A stretch of 64,000 bases of DNA from Methylotenera sp. (lineage in GTDB: Bacteria; Pseudomonadota; Gammaproteobacteria; Burkholderiales; Methylophilaceae), in the NCBI RefSeq assembly GCF_030684185.1, contig NZ_JAUXOY010000030.1:180237-244236 (forward strand), in the 5' to 3' direction. Positions 1 to 11,367 of the stretch are shown piece after piece. A program made the position numbers and the translations under genes. Each line of letters begins with the position of its first letter. Position 1 is the first letter of the stretch. The notes under the pieces are model-generated. The model was given only the letters and a program-made list of their open reading frames with translations, was not told the DNA's origin and did no database searches.

Positions 1-1305
1 GCGAGAATTGTGATTGGCACGCGACTTTCTATTTTTACGCCCCTACCTAATTTAAAGCTCATTATCATTGATGAAGAGCACGATAGTTCTTATAAGCAGC
101 AAGATAGCATGCGTTACCATGCGCGTGATGTGGCTTTGGTGCGGGCAAAGCGATTGAATATTCCTGTGGTATTGGGTTCGGCTACGCCCGCGCTTGAAAG
201 CTGGCATAACGCAGCGGCTAACAAATATCATTTACTTAGCTTAAATCAGCGCGCGGTCACTGCTGCACAATTACCTAATATTGAATGCATCGATACCACT
301 AAAGTTAATCTACAACATGGCTTAACACCCCAATTGATTGCTGCTTTACGTTTAAGATTAAAACGTAAAGAACAGAGTTTGTTGTTTATCAATCGCCGTG
401 GGTATTCGCCCGTTTTGTTATGTTCAGCCTGCCATTGGATTGCACCCTGTATGCGTTGCAGCAGTCGGCTGGTGGTGCACTTAGGGCTTCGAGCCTTACG
501 TTGCCATCATTGCGGACATGAGCAGAAAATCCCAAACCAATGCCCAAGTTGCGGCAATGCTGATTTACATCCAACTGGGCATGGTACTCAGCGGCTGGAA
601 CAAACGCTGGCGCAGTTGTTGCCAACTGCACGTATTGCCAGGGTGGATCGTGACAGTACTAGCCGCAAAGATGCTTTAGTTGAAATTTTGGATAAAGTGC
701 ATAACCAGGAAATAGATATTCTGGTTGGCACGCAAATGCTGGCAAAAGGCCATGATTTTCCAAACCTTACTTTGGTGGGTGTGATTGATACCGATAGTGC
801 GCTACATAGTCCAGATTTTCGAGCGAGCGAGCGGCTATTTGCACAGCTTATGCAAGTAGCCGGCCGCGCTGGCCGTGCAGATAAAGCAGGTCAAGTGATT
901 ATTCAAACCCAGTTTCCTGAACACTCCTTATTTAACGCCCTGCGCAGCCAGGATTATGTGAGTTACGCAAATGCCATGCTGCAAGAACGCGAACAAGTGC
1001 AATTTCCGCCACACGTATTCATGGCGCTATTGCGCGCTGAAGCTAATGAATATCAACTAGTACAGCAATTTTTGAATCATGCGTTTACACTAGCACGTGA
1101 ATTAACTAATGATGTCACGGTGTACGACCCAATCCGACCGCAAATGGAGCGACTAAAAGGTATGGAGCGCGGTCATGTACTGATGCAAAGCACAAGCAGG
1201 CAAGCTTTGCAAAACGTGCTTAAAAATTTAGTTGGTCAGTTAAGAGGTCAGCCGATTGCATCAAAAGTCAGGTGGGCGGTAGATGTAGATCCGCTGGAAT
1301 TTTAG
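1..1305 (+). CDS. priA: Primosomal replication restart helicase PriA (3' part)
   Basis: PriA is a 3'-5' DNA helicase that reloads the replisome at stalled forks. Only the C-terminal 434 residues are in the window; the reading frame is open from base 1, so the start lies upstream. The DEEH helicase motif II is at visible residues 24-27. A cysteine-rich zinc-binding insert starts near visible residue 141, with pairs of the CxxC type (CSAC, CMRC, CHHC, CPSC), which is diagnostic of PriA. The helicase C-terminal part with the RAGRAGR-like motif VAGRAGRADKAGQV follows. The gene ends just before a tRNA gene. Family identity is very safe; nothing odd is visible. Confidence 0.95.
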   Translation, partial: ARIVIGTRLSIFTPLPNLKLIIIDEEHDSSYKQQDSMRYHARDVALVRAKRLNIPVVLGSATPALESWHNAAANKYHLLSLNQRAVTAAQLPNIECIDTTKVNLQHGLTPQLIAALRLRLKRKEQSLLFINRRGYSPVLLCSACHWIAPCMRCSSRLVVHLGLRALRCHHCGHEQKIPNQCPSCGNADLHPTGHGTQRLEQTLAQLLPTARIARVDRDSTSRKDALVEILDKVHNQEIDILVGTQMLAKGHDFPNLTLVGVIDTDSALHSPDFRASERLFAQLMQVAGRAGRADKAGQVIIQTQFPEHSLFNALRSQDYVSYANAMLQEREQVQFPPHVFMALLRAEANEYQLVQQFLNHAFTLARELTNDVTVYDPIRPQMERLKGMERGHVLMQSTSRQALQNVLKNLVGQLRGQPIASKVRWAVDVDPLEF

Positions 1306-1377
1306 GGGCTGGTTTATTGCTGAATGTGCTCATCGAACTAACTGCGTTTATTAAAATGCAGTAAAATATAGCCTCAA

Positions 1378-1451
1378 GCGGGCGTCGTATAATGGTAATA
1401 CCCTAGCTTCCCAAGCTAGAGCCGTGGGTTCGATTCCCATCGCCCGCTCCA
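1378..1451 (+). tRNA. tRNA-Gly (anticodon CCC)
   Basis: A 74-nt cloverleaf can be folded by eye. The acceptor stem GCGGGCG pairs with CGCCCGC, followed by T and an encoded CCA. The anticodon stem CTAGC/GCTAG encloses the loop TTCCCAA, giving anticodon CCC, which reads GGG. The T-arm holds GGGTTCGATTCCC. It stands alone, about 70 bases after priA. An AT-rich stretch just upstream (TAAAATA) could be its -10 box. Confidence 0.96.
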
Positions 1452-1479
1452 AACCAGCTCTCAGCTAGATAGTTGCAAA

Positions 1480-1872
1480 TTAAACTTTATGTGGATTCAT
1501 GCTGCATTTAATGCAGTTTTTGTTATCTAGCAGGCTTAATGAATGACACGTTCCAATTAAGTTTGTGTAGTATTCGGTGTAATTTATTTTAAATTGTTCA
1601 GAATGCTCAATGAGATATTCGACAATTTTATATTGTATGCACGCCTCCGAGCCAAAGCCCTCTTTTGTAGAATATTCAATACGGTTATCAACACTGCTAT
1701 TAATATCAAACACCTTAGGTGATATGTCGGGATAGCCCAGTGCCTTATAAAAACTCATAAAATTTTTAATGTGGTGCATTACTTCGCCATCTAAAACGAT
1801 GCACCAGGAATAATGTTTTTCTGGATGCACTAGGTGCAAAGTAAAATGTGGAACCGAATCAGTATTTTTCAT
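1480..1872 (-). CDS. Hypothetical protein, 130 residues
   Basis: Family not recognised. The protein is acidic to neutral, with four His and three Cys clustered towards the ends (for example CIKC near the C-terminus), and has no signal peptide or membrane segment. It is convergent with the tRNA-Gly gene and its end lies about 30 bases from it, a position where acquired genes often sit. Its base composition is AT-rich like the intergenic DNA around it. The open frame is long enough to be real, but no strong ribosome site is visible before the ATG, so it is a moderate-confidence gene. Confidence 0.5.
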   Translation of the reverse strand: MKNTDSVPHFTLHLVHPEKHYSWCIVLDGEVMHHIKNFMSFYKALGYPDISPKVFDINSSVDNRIEYSTKEGFGSEACIQYKIVEYLIEHSEQFKINYTEYYTNLIGTCHSLSLLDNKNCIKCSMNPHKV

Positions 1873-2126
1873 GTTTATAACAGCTTAATCTAACTCTGAA
1901 ACTACATATCACTATACCCAAATAACATTGCCTATAAAGTGGTTAATTGTAAATAATGGTTAATTGATTGGGATGCAATGATATTTTGAACAGCTCGAAT
2001 GTATTGGGTTAAAATCTAAACTAGATGAATGTGTTTAACACCTTACCGGTGCGATGATAAATCGAAAATAACCGATGGCTCACCTACTTCAATTTTGAAA
2101 ATTAAAATTAGCGATATATAAAGATT

Positions 2127-2987
2127 ATGGCAAATCAGGCTCCACCTTCAGTATTAACATTTGCCGGCACAGACCCCAGCGGCGGCGCGGGTTTGCAGGC
2201 TGACATTCTGACGTTTGCCAGTATTGGTTGCCATCCGCTTTCAGTGGTGACAGCGATTACAGTACAGGATACGCGCGGCGTTGATAGCGTGTTGGCGATG
2301 GATGCCGATTGGGTGAATGATCAGGCGCGCGCAATTTTAGAAGATGTTCAGGTATCGGCATTCAAACTAGGTCTGTTGGGTTCTGTAGAAAACATTGCAG
2401 TGATAGCAGAAATCATGGCGGACTATCCCGATGTGCCGTTGTTAATCGATCCGATTTTAACGTCTGGTCGCGGTGATGATTTAAGCAATGACGACATGAT
2501 GGATGCTATGATTGAATTGCTGTTTCCACAAGCCACTTTGATTACACCCAATAGCTTAGAAGCACGCCGAATTGCATTTGCTGATGATGTTGATGAGGTG
2601 GCGTTGACTTCATTGGATGAAGCGGCGGCCCGTTTATTAGCTATGGGCAGTGAATACGTGCTGATTACTGGCACGCATGAACGCTCTATTGAAGTTACTA
2701 ATACTTTGTATGGTGAAAATAAGTTCATTAAAGCCTATAAATGGGAGCGTTTAGCGGGCAGTTATCATGGTTCAGGCTGTACACTAACCAGTGCGATAGC
2801 AGCTTGTATGGCGCATGGTTTAAACATGGAAGAAGCTGTGATAGAAGCGCAGGAATACACCTGGCAAACGCTTAAAAATGGCTTTAGACCTGGCATGGGG
2901 CAATTTATACCTGACCGTATGTTCTGGGCGCGTGATGAAGAAGATGCCGTTGTGAATAGTGGTGACGGCAGCGTCAAAGCTCATTAA
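2127..2987 (+). CDS. thiD: Hydroxymethylpyrimidine/phosphomethylpyrimidine kinase
   Basis: ThiD phosphorylates 4-amino-5-hydroxymethyl-2-methylpyrimidine phosphate to the diphosphate for thiamine synthesis, in the cytosol. The ribokinase-like fold shows at the N-terminus in GTDPSGGAGLQADI (residues 14-27, substrate loop). The C-terminal anion-hole motif GSGCTLTSAIAA lies near residue 215. The length of 286 residues is slightly above the usual 260-270 because of a short C-terminal tail. It is followed after 21 bases by thiE, and the two act in consecutive steps, so a shared transcript is likely. No TPP riboswitch was seen in the 254 bases upstream. Confidence 0.93.
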   Translation: MANQAPPSVLTFAGTDPSGGAGLQADILTFASIGCHPLSVVTAITVQDTRGVDSVLAMDADWVNDQARAILEDVQVSAFKLGLLGSVENIAVIAEIMADYPDVPLLIDPILTSGRGDDLSNDDMMDAMIELLFPQATLITPNSLEARRIAFADDVDEVALTSLDEAAARLLAMGSEYVLITGTHERSIEVTNTLYGENKFIKAYKWERLAGSYHGSGCTLTSAIAACMAHGLNMEEAVIEAQEYTWQTLKNGFRPGMGQFIPDRMFWARDEEDAVVNSGDGSVKAH

Positions 2988-3008
2988 TTCAGTAACGACA
3001 AACACCTC

Positions 3009-3644
3009 ATGATTAGTGGTTTATACGCCATAACGCCAGACGAAACCAATACTGATGTACTGCTAAGTAAAATAGAAGCGGCGCTGCAAGGTGGCATCAG
3101 CGTGTTGCAGTACCGCAATAAGTTGGCCAGCCATAAGCTTCAAACCCAACAGGCTCGTGCGATATTGCCAATATGCAGGCAATATCGAGTACCGTTCATT
3201 ATCAATGATTCAGTTAAGCTTTGCATGACTTTAGACGCAGATGGCGTACACATAGGCGCAGATGACGGTAATATAGCAGAAGTTCGTGCAAGAATGGGTT
3301 TAGATAAAATCATTGGTGCATCTTGTTATAATCGATTTGATTTAGCCTTGCAAGCGCAACATTCTGGCGCAGATTATGTGGCTTTCGGAGCATGTTTTGC
3401 TTCTAATACCAAACCTACCGCACCTGTGGCTAACTTAGATTTATTTAAAATGGCGCAAACGCAGCTGAATATCCCGGCAGTGGCAATTGGTGGTATCACC
3501 CTGGAAAATGCTTCGTTGGTGATTGAGGCTGGGGCTAGTTCTATTGCTGTGATTAGTGCTATTTTTAATGCGAGTGACGTAAAATTAGCCGCACAACAAT
3601 TTTCACAATTATTTAACGATAAAAACTTAAAGACTTCATCATGA
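3009..3644 (+). CDS. thiE: Thiamine phosphate synthase
   Basis: ThiE joins hydroxymethylpyrimidine diphosphate and thiazole phosphate to give thiamine phosphate. The TIM-barrel landmarks are visible: QYRNK near residue 35, [10 protein letters not shown] near 65, DGVHIG near 79, then the phosphate-binding strands AIGGITLEN and the pair of small residues in [11 protein letters not shown]. At 211 residues it has the normal length. Its stop overlaps the hemL start (ATGA, four bases shared), so the two are translationally coupled, an arrangement of thiamine and haem genes that is common in betaproteobacteria. Confidence 0.94.
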   Translation: MISGLYAITPDETNTDVLLSKIEAALQGGISVLQYRNKLASHKLQTQQARAILPICRQYRVPFIINDSVKLCMTLDADGVHIGADDGNIAEVRARMGLDKIIGASCYNRFDLALQAQHSGADYVAFGACFASNTKPTAPVANLDLFKMAQTQLNIPAVAIGGITLENASLVIEAGASSIAVISAIFNASDVKLAAQQFSQLFNDKNLKTSS

Positions 3645-4930
3645 CATCTACCAATCAAACCCTTTTTGAAAAATCACAAAAACTCATTCCAGGAGGGGTG
3701 AACTCGCCAGTGCGTGCATTTAGAAGTGTGGGAGGCACCCCGATTTTTTTCAAAAAAGGCTTGGGTTCTAAACTGTGGGATGTGGATGACAAAGAGTATA
3801 TTGACTATATCAACTCATGGGGGCCGATGATTGTTGGCCATGCCCATCCGCAGGTGATTAAAGCCGTGCAAGAAGCTGCGGCAAATAGCTTGTCGTTTGG
3901 CGCGCCGACTGGTTTAGAGCTTGAAATGGCTGAACTTATCAATAAACTCGTCCCCAGCATGGAGCAGGTGAGGTTAAACAGCAGCGGTACAGAGGCTACC
4001 ATGAGTGCGATTCGCACGGCGCGTGGCTTTACTGGCCGCGATAAAATCGTGAAGTTTGAAGGCTGTTACCACGGCCATTCAGATGGTTTGTTGGTGAAAG
4101 CGGGTTCAGGGCTGCTTACTTTTGGCGAGCCAGACTCCGGCGGCGTTCCTGCGAGTGTGGCTGCTCACACTTTAACGCTTGAATATAACAATACGCTGGC
4201 GCTTAAGGATTTATTCAGTCAAGTGGGTGATGAAATCGCTTGTGTGATTATTGAGCCGGTTGTTGGCAATATGAACTTAATTGTGCCGCACATGGAGTTT
4301 TTACAAACCTTACGTGAGTTGTGTACTAAACACGGCACAGTGCTGATTTTTGATGAAGTCATGACAGGCTTCCGTGTGGCATTAGGCGGTGCGCAAGCGA
4401 TGTATAACATTAAGCCCGATATGACTACGTTGGGTAAAGTAATTGGTGGCGGCTTGCCGGTAGGTGCGTTTGGTGGACGAAAAGATATTATGCAATGTCT
4501 CGCACCTGTCGGTAAGGTTTATCAGGCTGGCACGCTGTCAGGCAACCCGGTAGCGGTGACCGCTGGTTTGAAAACGCTGGAGCTGATTCAGGCGCCAGAT
4601 TTTCACGCCAAACTAAGCATGCAAACTACTAAGCTGGTCGATGGACTAAAAGCCGCAGCAAAAGAAGCGGGCGTGATTTTTAACGCACAAAGTGTAGGCG
4701 GCATGTTTGGGCTGTATTTCTGCGAAAAATGCCCAACTTCTTATCATGAGATGATGCAATCTAATAAAGAGCACTTTAATCAATTCTTCCATAGTATGCT
4801 TGATAGCGGAATTTATTTAGGCCCTTCGGCGTTTGAAGCAGGTTTTGTGTCAGCCGCACATTCTGATGAAGATATAGCAATTACTATTGCTGCAGCTAAA
4901 AAAGCTTTTCTATCGATAGCGGTGTCTTAG
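3641..4930 (+). CDS. hemL: Glutamate-1-semialdehyde 2,1-aminomutase
   Basis: HemL turns glutamate-1-semialdehyde into 5-aminolevulinate, the first committed tetrapyrrole precursor in the C5 pathway. It is a class III aminotransferase-fold enzyme of 429 residues, the usual length. The start shows the signature [11 protein letters not shown]; the PLP-binding lysine is in the motif [17 protein letters not shown] (Lys about 266). The substrate/PLP pocket residues [13 protein letters not shown] and FDEVMTGFR are also present. It is coupled to thiE by a four-base overlap. HemE, another enzyme of the same pathway, is encoded 6.4 kb downstream. Confidence 0.96.
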   Translation: MTSTNQTLFEKSQKLIPGGVNSPVRAFRSVGGTPIFFKKGLGSKLWDVDDKEYIDYINSWGPMIVGHAHPQVIKAVQEAAANSLSFGAPTGLELEMAELINKLVPSMEQVRLNSSGTEATMSAIRTARGFTGRDKIVKFEGCYHGHSDGLLVKAGSGLLTFGEPDSGGVPASVAAHTLTLEYNNTLALKDLFSQVGDEIACVIIEPVVGNMNLIVPHMEFLQTLRELCTKHGTVLIFDEVMTGFRVALGGAQAMYNIKPDMTTLGKVIGGGLPVGAFGGRKDIMQCLAPVGKVYQAGTLSGNPVAVTAGLKTLELIQAPDFHAKLSMQTTKLVDGLKAAAKEAGVIFNAQSVGGMFGLYFCEKCPTSYHEMMQSNKEHFNQFFHSMLDSGIYLGPSAFEAGFVSAAHSDEDIAITIAAAKKAFLSIAVS

Positions 4931-5067
4931 ACAGTAGTGATTAAATTCGCCTGCATTGCATTGATGTTTATAAAAATAATCTGAAACTTTAGGCTCTATC
5001 TTATTGAACACATAGGCATTAAGCGGTAAACTTAAAGGTTCCGCTAAATGTTTTGTGACTAGATAAT

Positions 5068-8000
5068 ATGGCATCAGATTTAAGTAGTTCAATCAACCTA
5101 AATTCAAGCAACCTGAATTCAAACAAATCAGTCAAGCAAGGTCTGAACAGCCTCGCTCCAACTCAGCAGGGCTTATACAGCCCTTCTAACGAACGCGATG
5201 CTTGTGGTGTTGGTTTTGTGGCGCATATCAAAGGCAAAAAAAGCCATGATATTGTGCAAAAAGGCTTGGAATTACTCACTAACTTAACGCACCGTGGGGC
5301 AACAGGTTATGACCCTAAGTTGGGTGATGGCGCTGGTTTGCTCATGCAAATGCCTGATGCATTTATGCGTAAAGAGGCAGCCAAACTCAATATTAATCTG
5401 CCAGCTGCCGGGCATTATGCCGTGGGTAATGTGTTTTTACCGCAAGCTGTAAAAAACCGCAAAGCATGTGAAGCGTTATTCACAAAAATCATCGCGGAAG
5501 AAAATCAAACATTATTAGGCTGGCGTGATGTGCCGGTTGATAACAGTAACATCGCCCAGGCTGCACGTGATGTTGAGCCTACCATGCGCCAGGTGTTTAT
5601 CGCCTCTGCCAGCGCAGATCAGGATGTGTTTGAGCGTAAGTTATTTGTCATTCGTAAGCGTATTGAACATGCGGTACGCGCACTTGAGTTAAAAGATAAC
5701 GCTGCGTTTTATATGCCTTCATTATCCTCACGTACCATTGTTTACAAAGGCATGTTGCTGGCAAATGAGGTTGGTGTTTATTACAAAGATTTAAGTGATG
5801 GAACCGTTGTTTCAGCGCTTGCGCTGGTACATCAGCGCTTCTCTACCAATACATTTCCGGCATGGGATTTAGCGCATCCGTTTCGCATGATTGCGCATAA
5901 CGGTGAGATTAACACCATCCAAGGTAACGTGAACTGGATGGCTGCTCGTCACGAAACGATGAAATCCAGTCTGATTGGTGAGGATTTAGAAAAACTATGG
6001 CCATTGATTGTTGATGGCCAATCAGATTCAGCCTGTTTTGATAATTGCTTGGAGTTGCTGGTCGCTGGTGGCTACAGCTTGCCGCATGCAATGATGTTGC
6101 TGATTCCTGAGGCTTGGGGTGCAAAAGATGCTGACGGTAATCCGCTGATGGAAGAAGAGCGTCGTGCATTCTATGAATATCATGCCGCATTGATGGAACC
6201 ATGGGACGGGCCCGCGGCAGTAGCATTTACTGATGGCCGTATGGTTGGGGCGACCTTAGACCGAAATGGATTGCGCCCTGCACGTTATCTGATAACCGAT
6301 GATGACATCGTGATGATGGCCTCTGAAATGGGCGTGATTACCTTTCCGCAAGAAAGAATTGTTAAGAAATGGCGTTTAGAACCAGGAAAAATGCTGTTGA
6401 TTGACATGGAGCAAGGGCGCATTATTGAGGATGCCGAGGTGAAGGGTGCGCTTTCCAGCGCCAAGCCTTACAAGCAATGGTTAGAAAAAACACGCTACTT
6501 TTTGAGTGATATGCCAAATGTAGACAATAGTTTGGATATGACGGTTAGTTTGCTGGATGCACAACAGGCATTTGGTTACACACAGGAAGACATTAAATTT
6601 GTGTTGCAACCGATGGTGCAAACTGGCGAAGAAGCTTATGGCTCTATGGGTAACGATGCTGCATTGCCAGTGTTATCAGCGAAACCTAAGCTTTTATATA
6701 ACTACTTCAAGCAGTTGTTCGCACAAGTGACTAATCCACCAGTCGACCCAATCCGTGAAGAGTTGGTCATGTCGCTGGTTACCTTTATTGGCCCTAAACC
6801 TAACTTGTTGGCAGTGGATGAAGTCAAGCCATCTATGCGGCTAGAGGCCAGCCAGCCGGTATTGACGCTAGAGGAGTTGGAGCAGTTAAAGGTGATTGCT
6901 ACTCTCACACAAAATCAGCATAAATCCCTGGTGCTAGATATTACTTACCCAGCTGAGCAAGGTAAGGCGGGAATGGCTGCCGCAGTAGCAAACATTACAA
7001 GTGCCGCAGAAAATGCCGTGAAAGAGGGCTTCAATATCCTCATCCTTTCTGATAGAAGCATGAGCGAAACGCGTCTGGCAATCCCCGCATTGCTGGCTTG
7101 CTCTGCAACGCATAAGCATTTGGTACAATCTGGCTTAAGAACCAGCACAGGTTTAATAGTTGACACCGGATCAGCTCGAGAAGTCCATCATTTTGCGCTG
7201 CTTGGTGGTTATGGTGCAGAGGCAGTTTGTCCGTGGTTAGTGTTTGAAACCATTAAACACATGGATACAAAAGATACATACGAAGCTGGGAAGAAGTTTG
7301 TAAAAGCGATAGGCAAAGGCTTGTATAAAGTCATGTCTAAAATGGGTATTTCTACTTACCAGTCATACTGTGGTGCGCAAATATTTGAAGCAATTGGTTT
7401 AAATAGCGCGTTTGTTAATCAGTACTTTACTGGCACTGCGACCAATATCGAAGGTATCGGTCTGGATCAGGTAGCTGAAGAAACTGTACGTTTACATAGT
7501 GCTGCCTTTGGTGAAGACCCGGTGTTGGCGAACAGCCTGGATGCAGGCGGTGAATATGCTTTCCGCGTGCGTGGCGAGGAGCATACCTGGACACCAGATT
7601 CTATTGCTAAATTGCAAAATGCTACACGTACTGGCCAATATGAAACTTACAAAGAATATGCGAAATTGATTAATGATCAAACGCGTCGCCACATGACGTT
7701 GCGCGGCTTGTTTGACATTAAGCCAGCAAGTTTGCCTATTCCACTGTATCGCGTTGAATCAGCTAAAGAAATTGTCAAACGCTTTGCGACAGGCGCGATG
7801 TCGCTGGGTTCAATTTCAACAGAAGCCCATGCTACGCTGGCAATTGCCATGAACCGAATTGGCGGTAAATCAAATACGGGTGAAGGTGGCGAAGATCCTA
7901 AACGTTTCATTCCTGTGACTAGCGGCACTAGCGTAGCTGCTGTTATTGGCCATAATTTGATAGAAAAAGACATACCGCTTAAGGTAGGCGATTCTATGCG

Positions 8001-9768
8001 CTCTGCGATTAAGCAAGTTGCTTCTGGTCGTTTTGGTGTAACGGCTGAATACCTGTCTAATGCCGATCAAATCCAAATCAAAATGGCTCAAGGTGCTAAG
8101 CCAGGCGAGGGTGGGCAGTTACCAGGTCACAAGGTCTCGGAATATATTGCCAAGTTACGCTTTTCCGTGCCAGGTGTTGGATTGATTTCACCACCGCCAC
8201 ATCATGACATTTATTCTATTGAGGATTTAGCGCAACTTATCCATGATTTGAAAAATGCGAATCCTAACGCCTCTATTTCAGTGAAGTTGGTTTCTGAAAC
8301 GGGTATCGGCACCGTCGCCGCCGGCGTTGCAAAAGCCAAGTCAGATCACATTGTAGTTGCTGGTCATGATGGCGGTACAGGTGCATCTCCAATATCCTCG
8401 GTTAAACATACGGGCACACCATGGGAGTTGGGTCTTTCAGAAACACAACAAACGCTGGTGTTGAATCAGTTGCGTGGTCGTGTAGTGTTGCAAGTGGACG
8501 GCCAGATTAAAACAGGCCGTGATGTGCTGATTGGCGCATTGCTAGGCGCAGATGAGTTTGGTTTTGCTACTGCACCGCTAGTGGTTGAGGGCTGTATCAT
8601 GATGCGTAAATGTCATCTCAATACTTGCCCTGTCGGTGTTGCAACACAAGACCCGGAGTTGCGTAAACGCTTTACTGGTCAGCCTGAACACGTGGTGAAC
8701 TATTTCTTCTTTGTTGCCGAAGAAGTGCGTGAGCTGATGGCTTCAATGGGCATTGCAAAATTTGAAGACCTGATTGGTCGTGCTGATCTGTTGGATATGC
8801 AAGCAGGTATCGATCACTGGAAGATAAATGGTTTAGACTTCAGCAAGGTTTTCCATCTGCCAGAAATGCCAGCGAGTGTGTCACGTAAGAACAATGATGT
8901 GCAAGACCATGGCTTAATTCATGCGCTTGATAACAAGTTAGTCAAACTTGCTAAACCAGCTTTAGAAAGAAGCGAGAAAGTAGTGTTAGATCTACCAATC
9001 TCTAACACCAATCGTACAGTAGGTACGATGTTGTCACACGAAATAGCGAAACGGTACGGTCAGGCAGGTTTGCCGGATGACACCATACATGTCAAATTTA
9101 CTGGTACATCTGGTCAAAGTTTTGCGGCATTTTTAGCGCAAGGTATTAGTTTTGAGCTGACAGGTGAAGGTAACGATTATGTTGGTAAAGGCCTATGTGG
9201 CGGACGTATTGTAATCAAGCCGCCAGTTGCATTCCGAGGTCTCTCGCATGAAAACATTATAGTTGGTAACACGGTGATGTACGGCGCAACGTCAGGTGAA
9301 AGCTATTTCAGTGGTGTGGCTGGCGAGCGTTTCTGTGTGCGTAACTCGGGCGCTACAGCGGTGGTTGAAGGTGTTGGTAACCATGGTTGCGAATATATGA
9401 CAGGTGGCACTGTGGTGGTGCTTGGCCTAACAGGCCAAAATTTCGCCGCTGGTATGAGTGGCGGCGTGGGCTATGTGTACGATGAAGATGGCGCGTTTGC
9501 GAAGCGTTGCAATATGAGCATGGTGTCACTAGAAAAAGTAGAAAATGCAGAATCAAGCATTGGCAAAGTACATCATTTAGATCAGCCAGATGAAGTGACG
9601 CTTAAAACGCTGATTGAAAATCATGCAAAATACACAGATAGTGTACGAGCCCACGAAATGCTAGCCGACTGGGCAAATTATAGAGCTAAGTTCATTAAAG
9701 TGATGCCGAATGAATATAAACGTGCATTAATAGAACTCGCAGAAGACAAAGCGCTGGTAGCTGCTTAA
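5068..9768 (+). CDS. gltB: Glutamate synthase (NADPH), large subunit
   Basis: GltB releases ammonia from glutamine and channels it to 2-oxoglutarate to make glutamate, working with GltD. At 1566 residues it has all four domains: N-terminal Ntn-type glutaminase, central domain, FMN-binding synthase domain and C-terminal beta-helix (GXGXG). The catalytic cysteine is Cys46 in RDACGVGF and would be exposed by removal of a 45-residue propeptide, which is Ser/Asn-rich and somewhat long. The 3Fe-4S cluster ligands are Cys1176, Cys1182 and Cys1187 ([15 protein letters not shown]). The gene precedes gltD by 53 bases in the standard operon order. Confidence 0.97.
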   Translation: MASDLSSSINLNSSNLNSNKSVKQGLNSLAPTQQGLYSPSNERDACGVGFVAHIKGKKSHDIVQKGLELLTNLTHRGATGYDPKLGDGAGLLMQMPDAFMRKEAAKLNINLPAAGHYAVGNVFLPQAVKNRKACEALFTKIIAEENQTLLGWRDVPVDNSNIAQAARDVEPTMRQVFIASASADQDVFERKLFVIRKRIEHAVRALELKDNAAFYMPSLSSRTIVYKGMLLANEVGVYYKDLSDGTVVSALALVHQRFSTNTFPAWDLAHPFRMIAHNGEINTIQGNVNWMAARHETMKSSLIGEDLEKLWPLIVDGQSDSACFDNCLELLVAGGYSLPHAMMLLIPEAWGAKDADGNPLMEEERRAFYEYHAALMEPWDGPAAVAFTDGRMVGATLDRNGLRPARYLITDDDIVMMASEMGVITFPQERIVKKWRLEPGKMLLIDMEQGRIIEDAEVKGALSSAKPYKQWLEKTRYFLSDMPNVDNSLDMTVSLLDAQQAFGYTQEDIKFVLQPMVQTGEEAYGSMGNDAALPVLSAKPKLLYNYFKQLFAQVTNPPVDPIREELVMSLVTFIGPKPNLLAVDEVKPSMRLEASQPVLTLEELEQLKVIATLTQNQHKSLVLDITYPAEQGKAGMAAAVANITSAAENAVKEGFNILILSDRSMSETRLAIPALLACSATHKHLVQSGLRTSTGLIVDTGSAREVHHFALLGGYGAEAVCPWLVFETIKHMDTKDTYEAGKKFVKAIGKGLYKVMSKMGISTYQSYCGAQIFEAIGLNSAFVNQYFTGTATNIEGIGLDQVAEETVRLHSAAFGEDPVLANSLDAGGEYAFRVRGEEHTWTPDSIAKLQNATRTGQYETYKEYAKLINDQTRRHMTLRGLFDIKPASLPIPLYRVESAKEIVKRFATGAMSLGSISTEAHATLAIAMNRIGGKSNTGEGGEDPKRFIPVTSGTSVAAVIGHNLIEKDIPLKVGDSMRSAIKQVASGRFGVTAEYLSNADQIQIKMAQGAKPGEGGQLPGHKVSEYIAKLRFSVPGVGLISPPPHHDIYSIEDLAQLIHDLKNANPNASISVKLVSETGIGTVAAGVAKAKSDHIVVAGHDGGTGASPISSVKHTGTPWELGLSETQQTLVLNQLRGRVVLQVDGQIKTGRDVLIGALLGADEFGFATAPLVVEGCIMMRKCHLNTCPVGVATQDPELRKRFTGQPEHVVNYFFFVAEEVRELMASMGIAKFEDLIGRADLLDMQAGIDHWKINGLDFSKVFHLPEMPASVSRKNNDVQDHGLIHALDNKLVKLAKPALERSEKVVLDLPISNTNRTVGTMLSHEIAKRYGQAGLPDDTIHVKFTGTSGQSFAAFLAQGISFELTGEGNDYVGKGLCGGRIVIKPPVAFRGLSHENIIVGNTVMYGATSGESYFSGVAGERFCVRNSGATAVVEGVGNHGCEYMTGGTVVVLGLTGQNFAAGMSGGVGYVYDEDGAFAKRCNMSMVSLEKVENAESSIGKVHHLDQPDEVTLKTLIENHAKYTDSVRAHEMLADWANYRAKFIKVMPNEYKRALIELAEDKALVAA

Positions 9769-9821
9769 GGCAGTGTTGAATAAATAGTAAAGACTTTAAA
9801 TATTGGTAAAGGCTTATTAGT

Positions 9822-11249
9822 ATGGGTAAGGTAACAGGGTTTATGGAATACGCAAGACTGGCAGAAGCAAACTTGCCAGTGACAGATCGTGTTAAAAACT
9901 ACAAAGAATTTGTATTACATTTAACTGATAATCAAGCCAAGCAGCAAGGCGCGCGCTGTATGGATTGCGGCATTCCATTTTGCACTACGGGATGCCCAAT
10001 CAACAACATCATTCCAGACTGGAACGATTTGGTTTATCAGCAAGACTGGAAAGCTGCAATTGAAGTGTTGCATTCAACTAACAACTTTCCTGAGTTCACA
10101 GGCCGCATATGCCCTGCCCCATGTGAAGCCGCTTGTACGTTGAACATCAACGCTGATCCAGTGGGCATTAAGTCTATTGAACATGCAATTATCGACAAAG
10201 CCTGGGAAAATGACTGGGTTACACCACAAATTCCTATACATAAGACTGGTAAAAAAATTGCAATCGTAGGTTCTGGCCCTGCTGGTATGGCTGCTGCACA
10301 GCAATTGGCGCGTGTGGGTCACACTGTGGTGGTGTTAGAAAAAAGTGACCGCATTGGTGGCTTGCTGCGTTATGGTATTCCAGATTTCAAAATGGAAAAA
10401 TCACATATTGATCGCCGCATGACACAAATGCAGGCAGAAGGTGTTGAGTTCCGCGTGAATCAACATGTTGGTGAGAATGTTAAATCAGATGATTTGTTGG
10501 CTGAATTCGACGCTGTTGTGTTAGCTGGTGGTGCTGAGCATCCTCGTGATTTACCAGTATCAGGTCGAGAGTTAGATGGTGTGATGTATGCCATGGATTT
10601 TTTAACACCGCAAAATAAAGTGGTTGCGGGCGATACTATTGGCAATCAGGTGATGGCAACCAGTAAGAACGTTGTTGTTATTGGCGGCGGCGATACAGGT
10701 TCTGACTGTGTGGGTACGTCAAACCGTCACGGCGCCTTATCAATTACGCAATTTGAATTGATGCCACAACCGCCGGAAAAAGAAAATAAAGAAATGTTTT
10801 GGCCAAACTGGCCGCTTAAAATGCGTACTTCAAGTTCGCACGAAGAAGGAGCTAATCGTGATTGGTCTATTACGACCAAAGAGTTGATTGGCGAAAAAGG
10901 CAATGTAGTTGCTCTAAAAGGTGCAAAAGTAGAGTGGGTAGATGGCAAGATGGTTGAAGTTGCAGACTCTGAATTCACAATAAAAGCAGATTTAGTGCTA
11001 TTAGCAATGGGTTTTGTGTCACCAATACAAAAATTGCTTGATGTCTTTGGTGTGGAAAAAGACAGTCGAGGTAATGTCAAAGCGACTACCGAAGGTGCTG
11101 ACAGCTATAAGACCAGTAAAGCAAAAGTATTTGCTGCGGGTGATGTGCGCCGTGGACAATCGTTAGTGGTTTGGGCGATACGTGAAGGCCGTCAGGCTGC
11201 TCGTGCAGTAGATGAGTTTCTAATGGGCTCTTCTACACTTCCACGTTAA
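9822..11249 (+). CDS. gltD: Glutamate synthase (NADPH), small subunit
   Basis: GltD takes electrons from NADPH through FAD and two 4Fe-4S clusters to the large subunit. The N-terminal cluster ligands are in [15 protein letters not shown] (about residues 46-58) and CPAPCEAAC (about 96-104). The FAD-binding Rossmann motif [11 protein letters not shown] lies near residue 150, and the NADPH site GGGDTGSDC near 290. The C-terminal FAD motif [17 protein letters not shown] is intact. The length of 475 residues is normal. It forms an operon with gltB and is followed by a strong hairpin terminator that stands very close to hemE. Confidence 0.97.
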   Translation: MGKVTGFMEYARLAEANLPVTDRVKNYKEFVLHLTDNQAKQQGARCMDCGIPFCTTGCPINNIIPDWNDLVYQQDWKAAIEVLHSTNNFPEFTGRICPAPCEAACTLNINADPVGIKSIEHAIIDKAWENDWVTPQIPIHKTGKKIAIVGSGPAGMAAAQQLARVGHTVVVLEKSDRIGGLLRYGIPDFKMEKSHIDRRMTQMQAEGVEFRVNQHVGENVKSDDLLAEFDAVVLAGGAEHPRDLPVSGRELDGVMYAMDFLTPQNKVVAGDTIGNQVMATSKNVVVIGGGDTGSDCVGTSNRHGALSITQFELMPQPPEKENKEMFWPNWPLKMRTSSSHEEGANRDWSITTKELIGEKGNVVALKGAKVEWVDGKMVEVADSEFTIKADLVLLAMGFVSPIQKLLDVFGVEKDSRGNVKATTEGADSYKTSKAKVFAAGDVRRGQSLVVWAIREGRQAARAVDEFLMGSSTLPR

Positions 11250-11316
11250 ATTACTAGCTTAAAATTGCAATTAGCTTAGAAATAAAATTATTAGTTAAAG
11301 CTAATTAAAAAAATCT

Positions 11317-11354
11317 TAAGGACGCGAAGTAAAACTATTTTGCGTCCTTTTTTA
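11317..11354 (+). terminator. Intrinsic terminator after gltD / in hemE leader
   Basis: An inverted repeat AAGGACGC ... GCGTCCTT is followed by a run of T. It lies about 70 bases after the gltD stop but only 13 bases before the hemE ATG. It can therefore end the gltBD transcript, but any hemE promoter must lie upstream of it or overlap it. Confidence 0.8.
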
Positions 11355-11367
11355 TTAGGTTAATAAA

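Noticed and set aside
1378..1872. tRNA-Gly as the attachment site of an integrated element
   Set aside because: Only one hypothetical gene follows and no integrase or repeated tRNA end was seen.
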